Below the pieces are notes generated by a model. That model ran no database searches and had not been told where the DNA came from. It saw only the letters and a program-made list of their open reading frames with translations. Shown here piece by piece: positions 18,642 to 26,728 of a stretch of 64,000 bases of DNA. The position numbers and the translations under genes are program-made. The DNA comes from JBCBDX01 sp039822005. GTDB lineage: Bacteria > Pseudomonadota > Alphaproteobacteria > Rhizobiales > Rhizobiaceae. Numbering within the stretch: position 1 is the first letter of the stretch; each line of letters opens with the position of its first letter. The DNA is taken from positions 122,915-186,914 of the forward strand of contig JBCBMZ010000005.1 of the NCBI GenBank assembly GCA_039822005.1, given 5' to 3'.

Positions 18642-19148
18642 TTAGCGCAGAAATTTGATCATGAGTATTTCATCAATATCGCGATCCGGCAGGCGAATGG
18701 CGGCTGGCTCGTGGCCGTAAGTCTCATATCCGGCTTTTTCATAAAGCCGTTTAGCCGGCTCATTGTGAGCACCAACGCCCAGGTGGAACTGCGTGATCCC
18801 GACTTGCTCCGCGTGGTCGGCGAGAGCGTTTAAAACCCGAAGCCCGATGTTTTTGCCCGCATGGTCAGGATGGACAATGACACCGTAGACAAACGCTCGG
18901 TGTTCTAGCTTGCTGCCCGGCAAGCGGTCATAATTGGCCATGCCAACGAGAGTATCATCGACAAACGCACCGATGTGCACCCGCTGGCCTGCAAGCGCTT
19001 CATGCCAACTGGTGTCAGGCTTTTCCAAAGCTTCGGAATAGTCGCCACCAAACGCCGCGGGGGCGATCTTCAAACCTAACAGGCGCAACGCCTTGTACTG
19101 GGAGACATCGTTGATGTTCAGTTGGCGCACTTCCGGTTCAGGCTGCAT
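18642..19148 (-). CDS. GNAT family acetyltransferase
   Basis: 168 residues. GNAT motif A is seen as YGVIVHPDHAGKNIGLRVL and motif B as HNEPAKRLYEKAGYETYGHE. The substrate is unknown. The start overlaps the 3' end of hslV by 11 bp, which places it in the hslV-GNAT-GNAT-membrane protein-hslU operon. A GNAT gene near hslVU is common in Rhizobiales. Confidence 0.88.
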   Translation of the reverse strand: MQPEPEVRQLNINDVSQYKALRLLGLKIAPAAFGGDYSEALEKPDTSWHEALAGQRVHIGAFVDDTLVGMANYDRLPGSKLEHRAFVYGVIVHPDHAGKNIGLRVLNALADHAEQVGITQFHLGVGAHNEPAKRLYEKAGYETYGHEPAAIRLPDRDIDEILMIKFLR

Positions 19149-19701
19149 CTAGCGTCTCGATGACCAGATTATGGTTGGTAAAGACGCAGATATCGCCCGC
19201 AATTTGCATTGCCCGCTTGGCAATTTCTTCAGCATCCATATCAAGATCCAACAGCGCGCGCGCCGCTGCCAAGGCATAGTTACCGCCCGAACCGATGGCC
19301 ATCACACCAAACTCCGGCTCCAGCACATCACCATTGCCGGTCACACAAAGCGACAAATCTTTGTCCGCAACCAACATCAAGGCTTCCAGATTGCGCAGAT
19401 ATTTGTCAGTGCGCCAGTCTTTTGCCAGTTCCACACAGGCGCGCATAAGTTGGCCTGGATATTGTTCCAGCTTTTTCTCCAACCGGTCCAGTAAGGTAAA
19501 AGCGTCTGCCGTCGCGCCGGCAAAGCCCGCAATAACGTGATTGTCCTTGCCAATTCGGCGCACTTTGCGCGCATTGCCCTTCATGACAACCGATTGACCC
19601 ATGGTCACCTGCCCGTCTCCAGCGATCACCACCTTTCCGCCTTTGCGGACGGTGACAATGGTTGTGGCGTGCATGGAGGGTAAAGCGCTATTCTCACTCA
19701 T
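19138..19701 (-). CDS. hslV: ATP-dependent protease proteolytic subunit HslV
   Basis: 187 residues. HslV is the threonine peptidase of HslVU. The mature N-terminus TTIVTVRKGG begins at Thr13, after a short propeptide, and VVIAGDGQVTMG follows. The start ATG at 19701 has AGGAAT upstream; a longer frame from 19767 is not family-like. Three genes separate it from hslU, all in the same direction. Confidence 0.95.
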   Translation of the reverse strand: MSENSALPSMHATTIVTVRKGGKVVIAGDGQVTMGQSVVMKGNARKVRRIGKDNHVIAGFAGATADAFTLLDRLEKKLEQYPGQLMRACVELAKDWRTDKYLRNLEALMLVADKDLSLCVTGNGDVLEPEFGVMAIGSGGNYALAAARALLDLDMDAEEIAKRAMQIAGDICVFTNHNLVIETLDAA

Positions 19702-19819
19702 CGGAAATTCCTCTTCTTTTCGCCTATGTAAGGATAGGACCGGTTGTTGCAAACGCATGGTGGTCATTCCCGATCAGTCTTGATAGACAGCGGCTCGAAA
19801 ATGTCAGGAAAACAGGAAG

Positions 19820-20419
19820 ATGGCAGATCGTATTGCTGAAGTGAGCCGCAAGACCAATGAAACGGACATCACCGTTTCTATCAACCTTGACGGTACCGGG
19901 AAACGCAACATCCAAACCGGCATTGGCTTTTTTGATCATATGCTGGACCAGCTCTCTCGCCACTCCTTGATTGACATGACCATCAAGGCCGATGGAGATT
20001 TGCATATTGATGATCACCACACGGTGGAAGATGTTGGTATTTGTTTGGGACAAGCGATAAACCGCGCTCTCGGGGAGCGTCGGGGCGTTACGCGTTATGC
20101 AAGCCTGGATTTGGCGATGGATGAAGCGTTGACCCGCGCCGCCATCGATGTTTCCGGCCGGCCGTTCGTGGTTTGGCGGGTGGAGTTCACATCACCTAAG
20201 ATCGGAACGTTCGATACCGAGCTGGTGCGTGAATTTTTCCAGGCGTTTTCACAAAATGCTGGCATTACTTTGCATGTTGAAAATTTTTATGCCGCAAATG
20301 CCCATCATATTGCGGAAACCTGTTTCAAAGCGGTTGCGCGGGTTTTGCGTACCGCTGTTGAAACAGACCCGCGCCAGGCTGGTGCGATCCCGTCAACAAA
20401 GGGCACACTGAACGGATAA
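19820..20419 (+). CDS. hisB: Imidazoleglycerol-phosphate dehydratase HisB
   Basis: 199 residues. It dehydrates imidazole glycerol phosphate in histidine synthesis. The metal-binding histidines occur in GFFDHMLDQLSRHS, DDHHTVEDVG and late NAHHIAETCFKA. It starts the his operon, divergent from hslV with a 118-bp gap that should hold both promoters. Confidence 0.95.
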   Translation: MADRIAEVSRKTNETDITVSINLDGTGKRNIQTGIGFFDHMLDQLSRHSLIDMTIKADGDLHIDDHHTVEDVGICLGQAINRALGERRGVTRYASLDLAMDEALTRAAIDVSGRPFVVWRVEFTSPKIGTFDTELVREFFQAFSQNAGITLHVENFYAANAHHIAETCFKAVARVLRTAVETDPRQAGAIPSTKGTLNG

Positions 20420-20422
20420 GGC

Positions 20423-20875
20423 ATGCCACGCTACGTTGTTTTGGAAAGTGACATCGAGACCAAGGGTCAAAAAATCAGGGTGATGCGCGATGGCTTTGCC
20501 GTGCTGGCTATCGGCTTTCCGTTACCTTGGCTCATTTTCCATCGTCTTTGGTTTGAAGCCATAATGCTCCTACCGTTTTTGTTGGCCATCAGCATGTTCT
20601 CAAATCATTCCGACACGATGGGGATTGTTCTGATCGGCAACTTGGCGTTGGGACTGGTGATTGCGTTGGAAGGCGATGGCCGCATCATCGCGCGCATGAA
20701 ACGTAGTGGTTTCCGCGAAGTTGCAACTGTTGCTGAGGCCGAAAATCTTAACGAGGCGGAATTTCATGTTGCCTTCATGATTGACGGCAACGCACTGCGC
20801 GGCGCAAAAAAGGCGAAAAAGTCGGATCAAGACGCAGAGCTTGAAAGGTCCGATATGATCTTGGGGCTGACCTGA
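20423..20875 (+). CDS. DUF2628 small membrane protein
   Basis: 150 residues with two to three hydrophobic segments (FAVLAIGFPLPWLIFHRLWF, MLLPFLLAISMF, GIVLIGNLALGLVIAL). The motif FPLPWLIFHRLW is typical of DUF2628. It is located 3 bp after hisB and 5 bp before hisH, a position seen in many Rhizobiales. No function is known. Confidence 0.85.
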   Translation: MPRYVVLESDIETKGQKIRVMRDGFAVLAIGFPLPWLIFHRLWFEAIMLLPFLLAISMFSNHSDTMGIVLIGNLALGLVIALEGDGRIIARMKRSGFREVATVAEAENLNEAEFHVAFMIDGNALRGAKKAKKSDQDAELERSDMILGLT

Positions 20876-20880
20876 ACAAA

Positions 20881-21531
20881 ATGCGCGTAGCAATTATCGA
20901 CTATGGGTCGGGCAATTTGCGCTCGGCAACCAAAGCCTTTGAACGCGCTGCCCGCGAAGCGTCAATCGAAGCAGAAATCGACCTGACGGCTGACCCGGAT
21001 AGGGTCAAGGATGCAGACCGGATTGTTCTGCCGGGCGTGGGTGCCTATGCCGATTGCGCAGCGGGTCTGAACGCCGTCAACGGCATGCGCGATGCCATCG
21101 ATACTGTGGTACGCGAGAAGGGCCGCCCCTTTTTCGGCATTTGCGTAGGTATGCAATTGATGTCCACGCGCGGTCTGGAAAAGACAGTCACGTCCGGATT
21201 TGATTGGATCAAAGGCGATGTGAAGCTGATGGAGCCGGACGATCCGGCTTTGCGGATCCCGCAAATCGGCTGGAACACGCTAAACGTCCATATTGATCAC
21301 CCGATGCTGACCGGGATCAGAACCGGTCCTGACGGCCTGCATGCTTATTTCGTGCATTCCTATTTTCTGGATGCTGAAAACAAGGATGATGCTGTAGCCA
21401 CATGCGACTATGGTGGGCCGGTCACGGCCGTGGTTGCGCGCGGCAATGTCTTCGGCACGCAGTTTCACCCTGAAAAAAGCCAGACACTGGGTCTGGCTTT
21501 AATCGCTAATTTCTTGAAGTGGGCGCCTTAG
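20881..21531 (+). CDS. hisH: Imidazole glycerol phosphate synthase glutaminase subunit HisH
   Basis: 216 residues. HisH supplies ammonia from glutamine to HisF. The class I amidotransferase triad is visible: nucleophile Cys in FFGICVGMQ, His in FGTQFHPEKS and the following Glu. The N-terminus IDYGSGNLRSA is typical. Its last codons overlap the opposite-strand gene 21528-21806 by 4 bp. Confidence 0.95.
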   Translation: MRVAIIDYGSGNLRSATKAFERAAREASIEAEIDLTADPDRVKDADRIVLPGVGAYADCAAGLNAVNGMRDAIDTVVREKGRPFFGICVGMQLMSTRGLEKTVTSGFDWIKGDVKLMEPDDPALRIPQIGWNTLNVHIDHPMLTGIRTGPDGLHAYFVHSYFLDAENKDDAVATCDYGGPVTAVVARGNVFGTQFHPEKSQTLGLALIANFLKWAP

Positions 21532-21806
21532 ATTATACCCGGGAGATTTGGGGTATCATGGTGCTTCAGTTTCCTCTCGTATTTTGGGCTGTGTAGTTGA
21601 AACCTTCCATCGAAGTATTTGTCAGGAAACATGCGAATAAAGATCTCTATTGCCCGTTGCCTTGATCCCAAGTGGGTCTTCTCTTCCCAAACATCATAAA
21701 GGCGTCTCGGGTCGACGTTAAAGCGGGCTTGGATATCACGCTTCTTCCAGCCGCATTCACGAAGCACCCAGCTTTTCGCGGCTTCGTGTTTAGTCAAATA
21801 GCTCAT
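21528..21806 (-). CDS. Small basic protein of unknown function, inserted in the his operon
   Basis: 92 residues from the ATG at 21806, which has AAAGGAAT just upstream; the frame is open 19 codons further. It is rich in Lys and Arg. Residues about 5-40 (HEAAKSWVLRECGWKKRDIQ, then ARFNVDPRRLYDVW) could form a helix-turn-helix, but I do not recognise the family. It lies antiparallel between hisH and hisA, genes normally adjacent, and its 5' side faces a 177-bp segment with three palindromes. It may be a small acquired regulator. Confidence 0.6.
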   Translation of the reverse strand: MSYLTKHEAAKSWVLRECGWKKRDIQARFNVDPRRLYDVWEEKTHLGSRQRAIEIFIRMFPDKYFDGRFQLHSPKYERKLKHHDTPNLPGII

Positions 21807-21862
21807 TGCTATTCCTTTCATGTTACGAAAGGTGCGCTCAAACTTCGGAAAACTATTGACCA

Positions 21863-21885
21863 CTGATTCGGCCTATGCGAATCAG
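21863..21885. repeat. Inverted repeat (8-bp arms)
   Basis: CTGATTCG, a 7-base loop, then CGAATCAG: a perfect hairpin upstream of the small gene 21528-21806. It is an operator candidate for that gene. Confidence 0.6.
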
Positions 21886-21891
21886 AACCTG

Positions 21892-21905
21892 TAGGAAGCT
21901 TCCTA
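21892..21905. repeat. Perfect 14-bp palindrome
   Basis: TAGGAAGCTTCCTA is fully self-complementary and lies 6 bp from the preceding inverted repeat. It could bind a dimeric regulator. Confidence 0.55.
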
Positions 21906-21935
21906 TCCCCAGCGCACCTCTAATTAGCCTGGGAG

Positions 21936-21966
21936 CAAAGAGCCGGTCTGCAACACCGGCTCTTTG
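21936..21966. terminator. Strong 12-bp hairpin before hisA (terminator or regulatory)
   Basis: CAAAGAGCCGGT, a 7-base loop CTGCAAC, then ACCGGCTCTTTG form a perfect stem. The following bases are only partly T-rich, so a Rho-independent terminator is possible but not certain. Its position 75 bp before hisA could attenuate his transcription. The loop looks like a tRNA-Cys anticodon arm, but no cloverleaf can be built around it. Confidence 0.55.
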
Positions 21967-22040
21967 TGTTTGCGGGCTCAACATATATGTGACTCGATCG
22001 CCCGAAAACACAAAATGTAGAGTTAACAGAAGGTTTTTTG

Positions 22041-22778
22041 TTGTTTCACCGAACGAAAATCCTTTTTCCCGCCATCGATTTGAAAGATGGGCAATGTGTG
22101 CGTCTGAAACTCGGCGAGATGGACACAGCTACTGTCTATAACGAAGATCCGGCCGCGCAAGCCAAAGCTTTTGAAGAACAAGGTTTTCAATGGCTGCATG
22201 TGGTTGATCTTAACGGCGCCTTTGAAGGTGAAAGCGTCAATGGCGCTGCGGTTGATGCCATTTTGGCGGCAACAAAAAACCCCGTTCAACTGGGCGGCGG
22301 CATCCGCACTCTCGCCCATATTGAAAGCTGGCTTGAAAAGGGTTTGGCGCGTGTGATTTTGGGTACCGTGGCTGTACGTGACCCGGATCTTGTGAAAGAA
22401 GCCTGCAAACTGTATCCGGGTAAAATTGCCGTCGGCATTGACGCGAAAGGCGGCAAAGTAGCGGTCGAAGGTTGGGCGGAAGCTTCCGAACTCGGCGTCA
22501 TCGAGTTGGCGCAGCGCTTTGAAGGCGCTGGTGTAGCGGCCATTATTTATACCGATATTGATCGCGACGGCATTTTAACGGGCATCAATTGGGAATCGAC
22601 CATTGACTTGGCTGATGCGGTTTCCATTCCCGTTGTTGCGTCCGGCGGCTTGGCATCAATCGCAGATATTGTGCGCATGACAATGCCCGATGCCGTCAAG
22701 CTGGAAGGTGCGATTTCCGGCCGTGCGCTTTATGACGGGCGCATTGATCCGGATGAGGCGTTAGCAATCCTGCACTGA
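22041..22778 (+). CDS. hisA: Phosphoribosylformimino-5-aminoimidazole carboxamide ribotide isomerase HisA
   Basis: 245 residues. It isomerises ProFAR in histidine synthesis. The (beta/alpha)8 barrel shows LFPAIDLKDGQCVRL at the N-terminus, with catalytic Asp in AIDLKDG, and YTDIDRDGILTG in the second half. No ATG exists in frame near the start. Of two TTG codons, the one at 22041 is 7 bases after AGAAGG and is preferred to that at 22038. The upstream 177 bp holds three palindromes. Confidence 0.93.
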   Translation: MFHRTKILFPAIDLKDGQCVRLKLGEMDTATVYNEDPAAQAKAFEEQGFQWLHVVDLNGAFEGESVNGAAVDAILAATKNPVQLGGGIRTLAHIESWLEKGLARVILGTVAVRDPDLVKEACKLYPGKIAVGIDAKGGKVAVEGWAEASELGVIELAQRFEGAGVAAIIYTDIDRDGILTGINWESTIDLADAVSIPVVASGGLASIADIVRMTMPDAVKLEGAISGRALYDGRIDPDEALAILH

Positions 22779-22874
22779 CATTTACCCTATCTGCGACTTA
22801 ACCATTGCGATTAACCCGCCCGCTGGCGGCATTTGTTACCCCAAACCTCCAAATCACGAGCCAGGGGTTAGTTC

Positions 22875-23333
22875 ATGAAAAAGATCGTCGCCGCCAAACT
22901 ACATGGCATTTTCATCACCCAGTGTGACCTGAATTACCATGGTTCCATCACGTTGGATCCGGACCATTGCGAGGTAGCCGGAATCATGCCGATGGAGTTC
23001 GTGGAGATTTGGAACAAGCATTCCGGCGCGCGCATTTCCACCTATGTCATCTATGGCGAGCGCGGCTCAAAATGTTGCGTGCTCAACGGGGCTGCGGCCC
23101 GCACTTGCCAAACAGGCGATCAAATTATCATTTGCTCCACCGACTACCGCGAAGCCGAAGCCGTTTATGAAATGGCCCCACGCGTCCTGACATTTGAGCG
23201 CGATAACAGCATCGCGGAAGTTCTGGAATATCGTGCCGGCAGAGATGCAGAAGGGCGTTCTACATTTGAAATCGTCGATTTGGCCGATGAAAAAATACAG
23301 CCAATCCCGCTGATGGCGCGCGCTTCCAACTGA
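22875..23333 (+). CDS. panD: Aspartate 1-decarboxylase (pyruvoyl-dependent)
   Basis: 152 residues, about 25 longer at the C-terminus than usual. PanD makes beta-alanine for pantothenate. The processing site is Gly23-Ser24 in NYHGSITLD, giving a pyruvoyl group at Ser24. Lys8 and His10 (AKLHGI), the ARISTYVI block with the substrate Arg and Tyr, and the late NGAAAR segment match the family. It sits between hisA and hisF, an unusual place, but coaA follows three genes later. Confidence 0.85.
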   Translation: MKKIVAAKLHGIFITQCDLNYHGSITLDPDHCEVAGIMPMEFVEIWNKHSGARISTYVIYGERGSKCCVLNGAAARTCQTGDQIIICSTDYREAEAVYEMAPRVLTFERDNSIAEVLEYRAGRDAEGRSTFEIVDLADEKIQPIPLMARASN

Positions 23334-23377
23334 AGAGACTGGTCAAGCGCTGGCAGTTTCGCCTATAGGCGGGGATC

Positions 23378-24157
23378 ATGATGAAAGCCCGTGTCATACC
23401 GTGCCTCGATGTCAAAGACGGTCGCGTCGTCAAAGGGGTCAATTTTGTTGATCTGATTGACGCCGGCGATCCGGTCGAGGCGGCCATTGCCTATGATGCT
23501 GCCGGCGCTGATGAACTCTGCTTTTTGGACATTACCGCCTCTTCAGACAATCGGGACACCATTTACGATGTTGTGGCCCGCACGGCCGATCATTGTTTTA
23601 TGCCGGTGACAGTAGGCGGCGGTGTGCGCAAGGTCGAGGATATCCGAAAGCTGCTGCTGGCCGGGGCGGACAAAGTATCTATCAACACCGCTGCGGTGAA
23701 AAACCCGGAATTTGTCGCGCAGGCTGCCGACAAGTTCGGAAATCAGTGCATCGTGGTTGCGATCGATGCCAAATCGGTTGGAGACGATCGTTGGGAAATC
23801 TTTACCCATGGTGGTCGTGAGCCCACAGGGATTGACGCCATCGAGTTCGCACAGAACGTTGTTGATCTGGGCGCAGGTGAAATTCTTCTTACGTCAATGG
23901 ATCGCGATGGCACCAAGGCTGGCTTCGACATCGCGCTCACGCGCTCCATCGCCGATGCGGTGCGCGTGCCGGTTATTGCATCCGGCGGTGTCGGCACGCT
24001 CGATCATCTGGTAGAAGGGGTGCGCGACGCACGCGCGACAGGTGTCCTGGCCGCATCCATTTTTCATTTTGGCACCTACACAATTGGCGAGGCAAAAGAG
24101 CACATGGCTAAGGCCGGTATCCCCGTTCGCCTCGACCAGCAGGATAAAGCCGCATGA
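23378..24157 (+). CDS. hisF: Imidazole glycerol phosphate synthase cyclase subunit HisF
   Basis: 259 residues. HisF uses ammonia from HisH to form imidazole glycerol phosphate and AICAR. The catalytic Asp11 is in IPCLDVKDGRVVKG, and the second catalytic Asp is in VVAIDAKS. LLTSMDRDGTKAGFD and IASGGVGTLDHL complete the barrel signature. Two consecutive ATG codons begin the gene. It overlaps hisE by 4 bp (ATGA). Confidence 0.96.
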   Translation: MMKARVIPCLDVKDGRVVKGVNFVDLIDAGDPVEAAIAYDAAGADELCFLDITASSDNRDTIYDVVARTADHCFMPVTVGGGVRKVEDIRKLLLAGADKVSINTAAVKNPEFVAQAADKFGNQCIVVAIDAKSVGDDRWEIFTHGGREPTGIDAIEFAQNVVDLGAGEILLTSMDRDGTKAGFDIALTRSIADAVRVPVIASGGVGTLDHLVEGVRDARATGVLAASIFHFGTYTIGEAKEHMAKAGIPVRLDQQDKAA

Positions 24158-24477
24158 CCGATTTTTCGCTCAACGACCTGCAGGACATTATTGCCACGAA
24201 GGCGGGCGATGATCCAAAAACTTCCTGGACGGCCAAACTTGTCTCCGCAGGGCCCCCGGTGATCGCCAAAAAACTGGGCGAAGAGGCCACAGAGACGATA
24301 ATTGCGGCCCTGTCCGGAAATCAATCTGCTTTTGTCGCTGAAAGCGCTGATCTCATCTATCACTGGTTGGTACTGGCTCATGCCAAGGGCGTGACATTGC
24401 AAGATGTGCTTTTAGAGCTTGAAAAACGTACCGCACAAAGTGGACTTGCAGAGAAAGCCTCTCGTAGGGCACAATAG
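24154..24477 (+). CDS. hisE: Phosphoribosyl-ATP pyrophosphatase HisE
   Basis: 107 residues. It hydrolyses phosphoribosyl-ATP to phosphoribosyl-AMP. The all-helical MazG-like core shows SWTAKLVSAGPPVIAKKLGEEATE and SADLIYHWLVLAHAKG-type blocks (metal-binding Glu and Asp visible). The start overlaps hisF by 4 bp. hisI is not fused here and must be elsewhere. Confidence 0.94.
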   Translation: MTDFSLNDLQDIIATKAGDDPKTSWTAKLVSAGPPVIAKKLGEEATETIIAALSGNQSAFVAESADLIYHWLVLAHAKGVTLQDVLLELEKRTAQSGLAEKASRRAQ

Positions 24478-24503
24478 ACTTACTTCGCTTCGGGAGGGAT
24501 GCG

Positions 24504-25568
24504 ATGGATAGGTCTGCTGATACCCGCACTTCGATGCAGGCTAATGCGCTTTTTGATGAGCTGGCCAGAGCGCCCGCACCGCCGCCGCAGTCGCCGGAAG
24601 ATGCAGCGGTTGTAGATCAACTGACCGGCGGGGCATTCTCGCCCTATCGTTATTTCACGGCCGAACGATGGGCGGAATTTCGGGCCGACACACCTCTGAC
24701 TTTGACCGAAGATGAAGTCCACCGTCTCCGTTCTCTCAACGACCCCATCGAACTTGATGAAGTTCGTCGGATTTATCTGTCCTTGTCGCGCTTGTTATCG
24801 GCACATGTCGAAGCATCGCAGGAATTGTTCCGGCAGCGAAAGAAATTTCTTAACGTTGAGGATGTCAATAAAACACCGTTTATTATCGGGGTGGCCGGGT
24901 CCGTTGCCGTAGGCAAGTCTACCACGGCACGCGTGCTCAAAGAACTGCTCGCACGTTGGCCGACCAGCCCAAAGGTCTCATTGGTCACCACCGACGGTTT
25001 TCTTCTTCCCAACGAAGAGCTTCGCAAACGCAATTTGATGGAGCGCAAGGGCTTTCCGGAGAGTTATGACGTGGGAACTATCCTCAACTTTCTATCCGCC
25101 ATCAAAGCCGGTGAAAAGACGGTCCAGGCGCCGCTTTATTCGCACCTGACCTATGACGTGCGCAAAGATGAGTATCTTAAAATCGAACAGCCCGACATTT
25201 TGATTTTCGAAGGGATCAATGTTCTTCAGGTGCGCGATCTACCAGAAGATGGACGGATGATTCCATTTGTATCCGACTTTTTCGACTTTTCTGTCTACAT
25301 CGACGCGGATGATGAGCTCATCCACAAATGGTATGTCGACCGCTTTATGCGCTTGCGCGACACGGCGTTTAAAAACCCGACCTCATTTTTTCATCGTTAC
25401 TCGCAACTTTCAAACGATGCGGCATTGGCAATCGCCGAGGGTCTTTGGGCTAATATCAACCTGACAAACCTGCGCGAGAACATCCTCCCGACAAGGCCGC
25501 GGGCTGACCTTATTTTGCGTAAAGGGGCCGACCATCTGGTGGAAAGCGTACTGCTACGAAAATTGTAG
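24504..25568 (+). CDS. coaA: Pantothenate kinase, type I (CoaA)
   Basis: 354 residues. It phosphorylates pantothenate, the first committed step to CoA. The P-loop GSVAVGKST is at residues 132-140. YRYFTAERWAEFR near residue 49 aligns with the normal start of the family, so about 35-40 residues are an N-terminal extension rich in Ala and Pro. The ATG at 24504 has GGGAGG upstream, which supports the extended form; the ATG at 24534 is an alternative. It follows hisE by 26 bp. Confidence 0.94.
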   Translation: MDRSADTRTSMQANALFDELARAPAPPPQSPEDAAVVDQLTGGAFSPYRYFTAERWAEFRADTPLTLTEDEVHRLRSLNDPIELDEVRRIYLSLSRLLSAHVEASQELFRQRKKFLNVEDVNKTPFIIGVAGSVAVGKSTTARVLKELLARWPTSPKVSLVTTDGFLLPNEELRKRNLMERKGFPESYDVGTILNFLSAIKAGEKTVQAPLYSHLTYDVRKDEYLKIEQPDILIFEGINVLQVRDLPEDGRMIPFVSDFFDFSVYIDADDELIHKWYVDRFMRLRDTAFKNPTSFFHRYSQLSNDAALAIAEGLWANINLTNLRENILPTRPRADLILRKGADHLVESVLLRKL

Positions 25569-25570
25569 GA

Positions 25571-26194
25571 TCAAGGCTTTGGAGCCATCGTCACTCGCCT
25601 CAGTGTTAGATTGATGCGGCCGGGCTGTTTCAAAAGGGCTGAGGTGTTGGGATAAATCCGGTCCACACCATGAAAAGCAAGACGGCCTTCACCGCCCATT
25701 ACCAAAATATCACCCGATTGCAGCTTCAGTGATGTTGTTCGGCCCGACCTGCTTTTCTCCCCAACCCGAAAAAGACAAGTGTCTCCGAGAGACAATGAAA
25801 GCACTGGCGCGTCGAGATTTTCTTCGTCGCGATCCTGATGCAGGCCCATTTTAGCCTTCGGTTCGTAGTGGTTGATCAGGCACGCTTGTGGCGGCAAATC
25901 ATAGGCGGCAAACTGATCCCAGAGCTTGAACAGGCTTTCAGGAATACGCGGCCAAGCTTGTCCGGTCACCGGATGGAGCGGCTGATAACGGTAACCCCCT
26001 TCCTTGTCGGTCACCCAGCCGAGCGGTCCGCAATTGGTCATGCGAACGCTCATTGGTTTTCCGGTGCGCGGCATCGTGGGCACATAGAGCGGTGCCCGCC
26101 TCACAATCTCTCGGATTTCATTGAGGAGCGATCGTTGCTCGTCGGTAGAAAGCGCCATGGGAATATGGCGCACGCCTTTGGGAAGGACGTTCAC
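25571..26194 (-). CDS. alkB: Alpha-ketoglutarate-dependent DNA repair dioxygenase AlkB
   Basis: 207 residues. AlkB removes methyl groups from 1-methyladenine and 3-methylcytosine. Iron ligands are His119 and Asp121 (LHQDRDE) and His175 (FHGVDRI). The 2-oxoglutarate-binding arginines are in the terminal RINLTLRR. It is convergent with coaA, 2 bp apart, and follows the exported protein gene by 2 bp. Confidence 0.93.
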   Translation of the reverse strand: MNVLPKGVRHIPMALSTDEQRSLLNEIREIVRRAPLYVPTMPRTGKPMSVRMTNCGPLGWVTDKEGGYRYQPLHPVTGQAWPRIPESLFKLWDQFAAYDLPPQACLINHYEPKAKMGLHQDRDEENLDAPVLSLSLGDTCLFRVGEKSRSGRTTSLKLQSGDILVMGGEGRLAFHGVDRIYPNTSALLKQPGRINLTLRRVTMAPKP

Positions 26195-26196
26195 GA

Positions 26197-26643
26197 TCAG
26201 TTTTGGAGGCCGAAAATTTCACGCGGCGCTCCATAAAAATCCCACCAGCCCCAAAAGGCCACATCGGTTGGCCCGGTAACAGCATCAACGAGTCCCCAGC
26301 CACCGGTGGAATTGCGTACGAGCGCCCAAACCGTCAAACCATCCATCATTTCAATGTCATCGGCCCATATGGTGTTGGCCGGATTGATCGGTCGGCCTCC
26401 AGGCCGTTGGGGCTCCAATTGCGCAAAGGCCCACCCATTCATGACCTGAAGGTTGCTGACAACGAACTCCACCGGCCCTCGCATTTCAGCTTCGATCTTG
26501 GGTCGAACCGCGTTGAGAATGGCTTTCCTTTCCGCACTACCCCGCGTCGGTTCATAGGATGACTGCGCCAAGGATAGGCCGCTCGTCGCGAAAAGGATGA
26601 CAAATCCAAAAAAAATGCTTGCTATCGTGCGGTGCGGCAACAT
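26197..26643 (-). CDS. Exported protein of unknown function
   Basis: 148 residues. A signal peptide with a hydrophobic core (IASIFFGFVILFATSGLSLA) probably ends after LSLAQ. The mature part of about 120 residues has MNGWAFAQLEPQRPGGRPI and DGLTVWALVRNSTGGW, reminiscent of small periplasmic proteins of Rhizobiales, but I do not recognise a named family. It runs with alkB, 2 bp apart, and is divergent from cydA. Confidence 0.7.
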   Translation of the reverse strand: MLPHRTIASIFFGFVILFATSGLSLAQSSYEPTRGSAERKAILNAVRPKIEAEMRGPVEFVVSNLQVMNGWAFAQLEPQRPGGRPINPANTIWADDIEMMDGLTVWALVRNSTGGWGLVDAVTGPTDVAFWGWWDFYGAPREIFGLQN

Positions 26644-26728
26644 GTCTTGCTCTCCAGGGCCGTTGCGTCAGCTTGTCATATAAAAATGTCGAGCTGCAAG
26701 CGTCATTTGAAGCGTGAAAGGTAAAACC

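Noticed and set aside
21930..21970. tRNA-Cys-like anticodon arm (CCGGTCTGCAACACCGG)
   Set aside because: The loop carries GCA, but no acceptor, D or T arm can be paired around it, and the stem is too long for an anticodon stem. Treated as a hairpin only.
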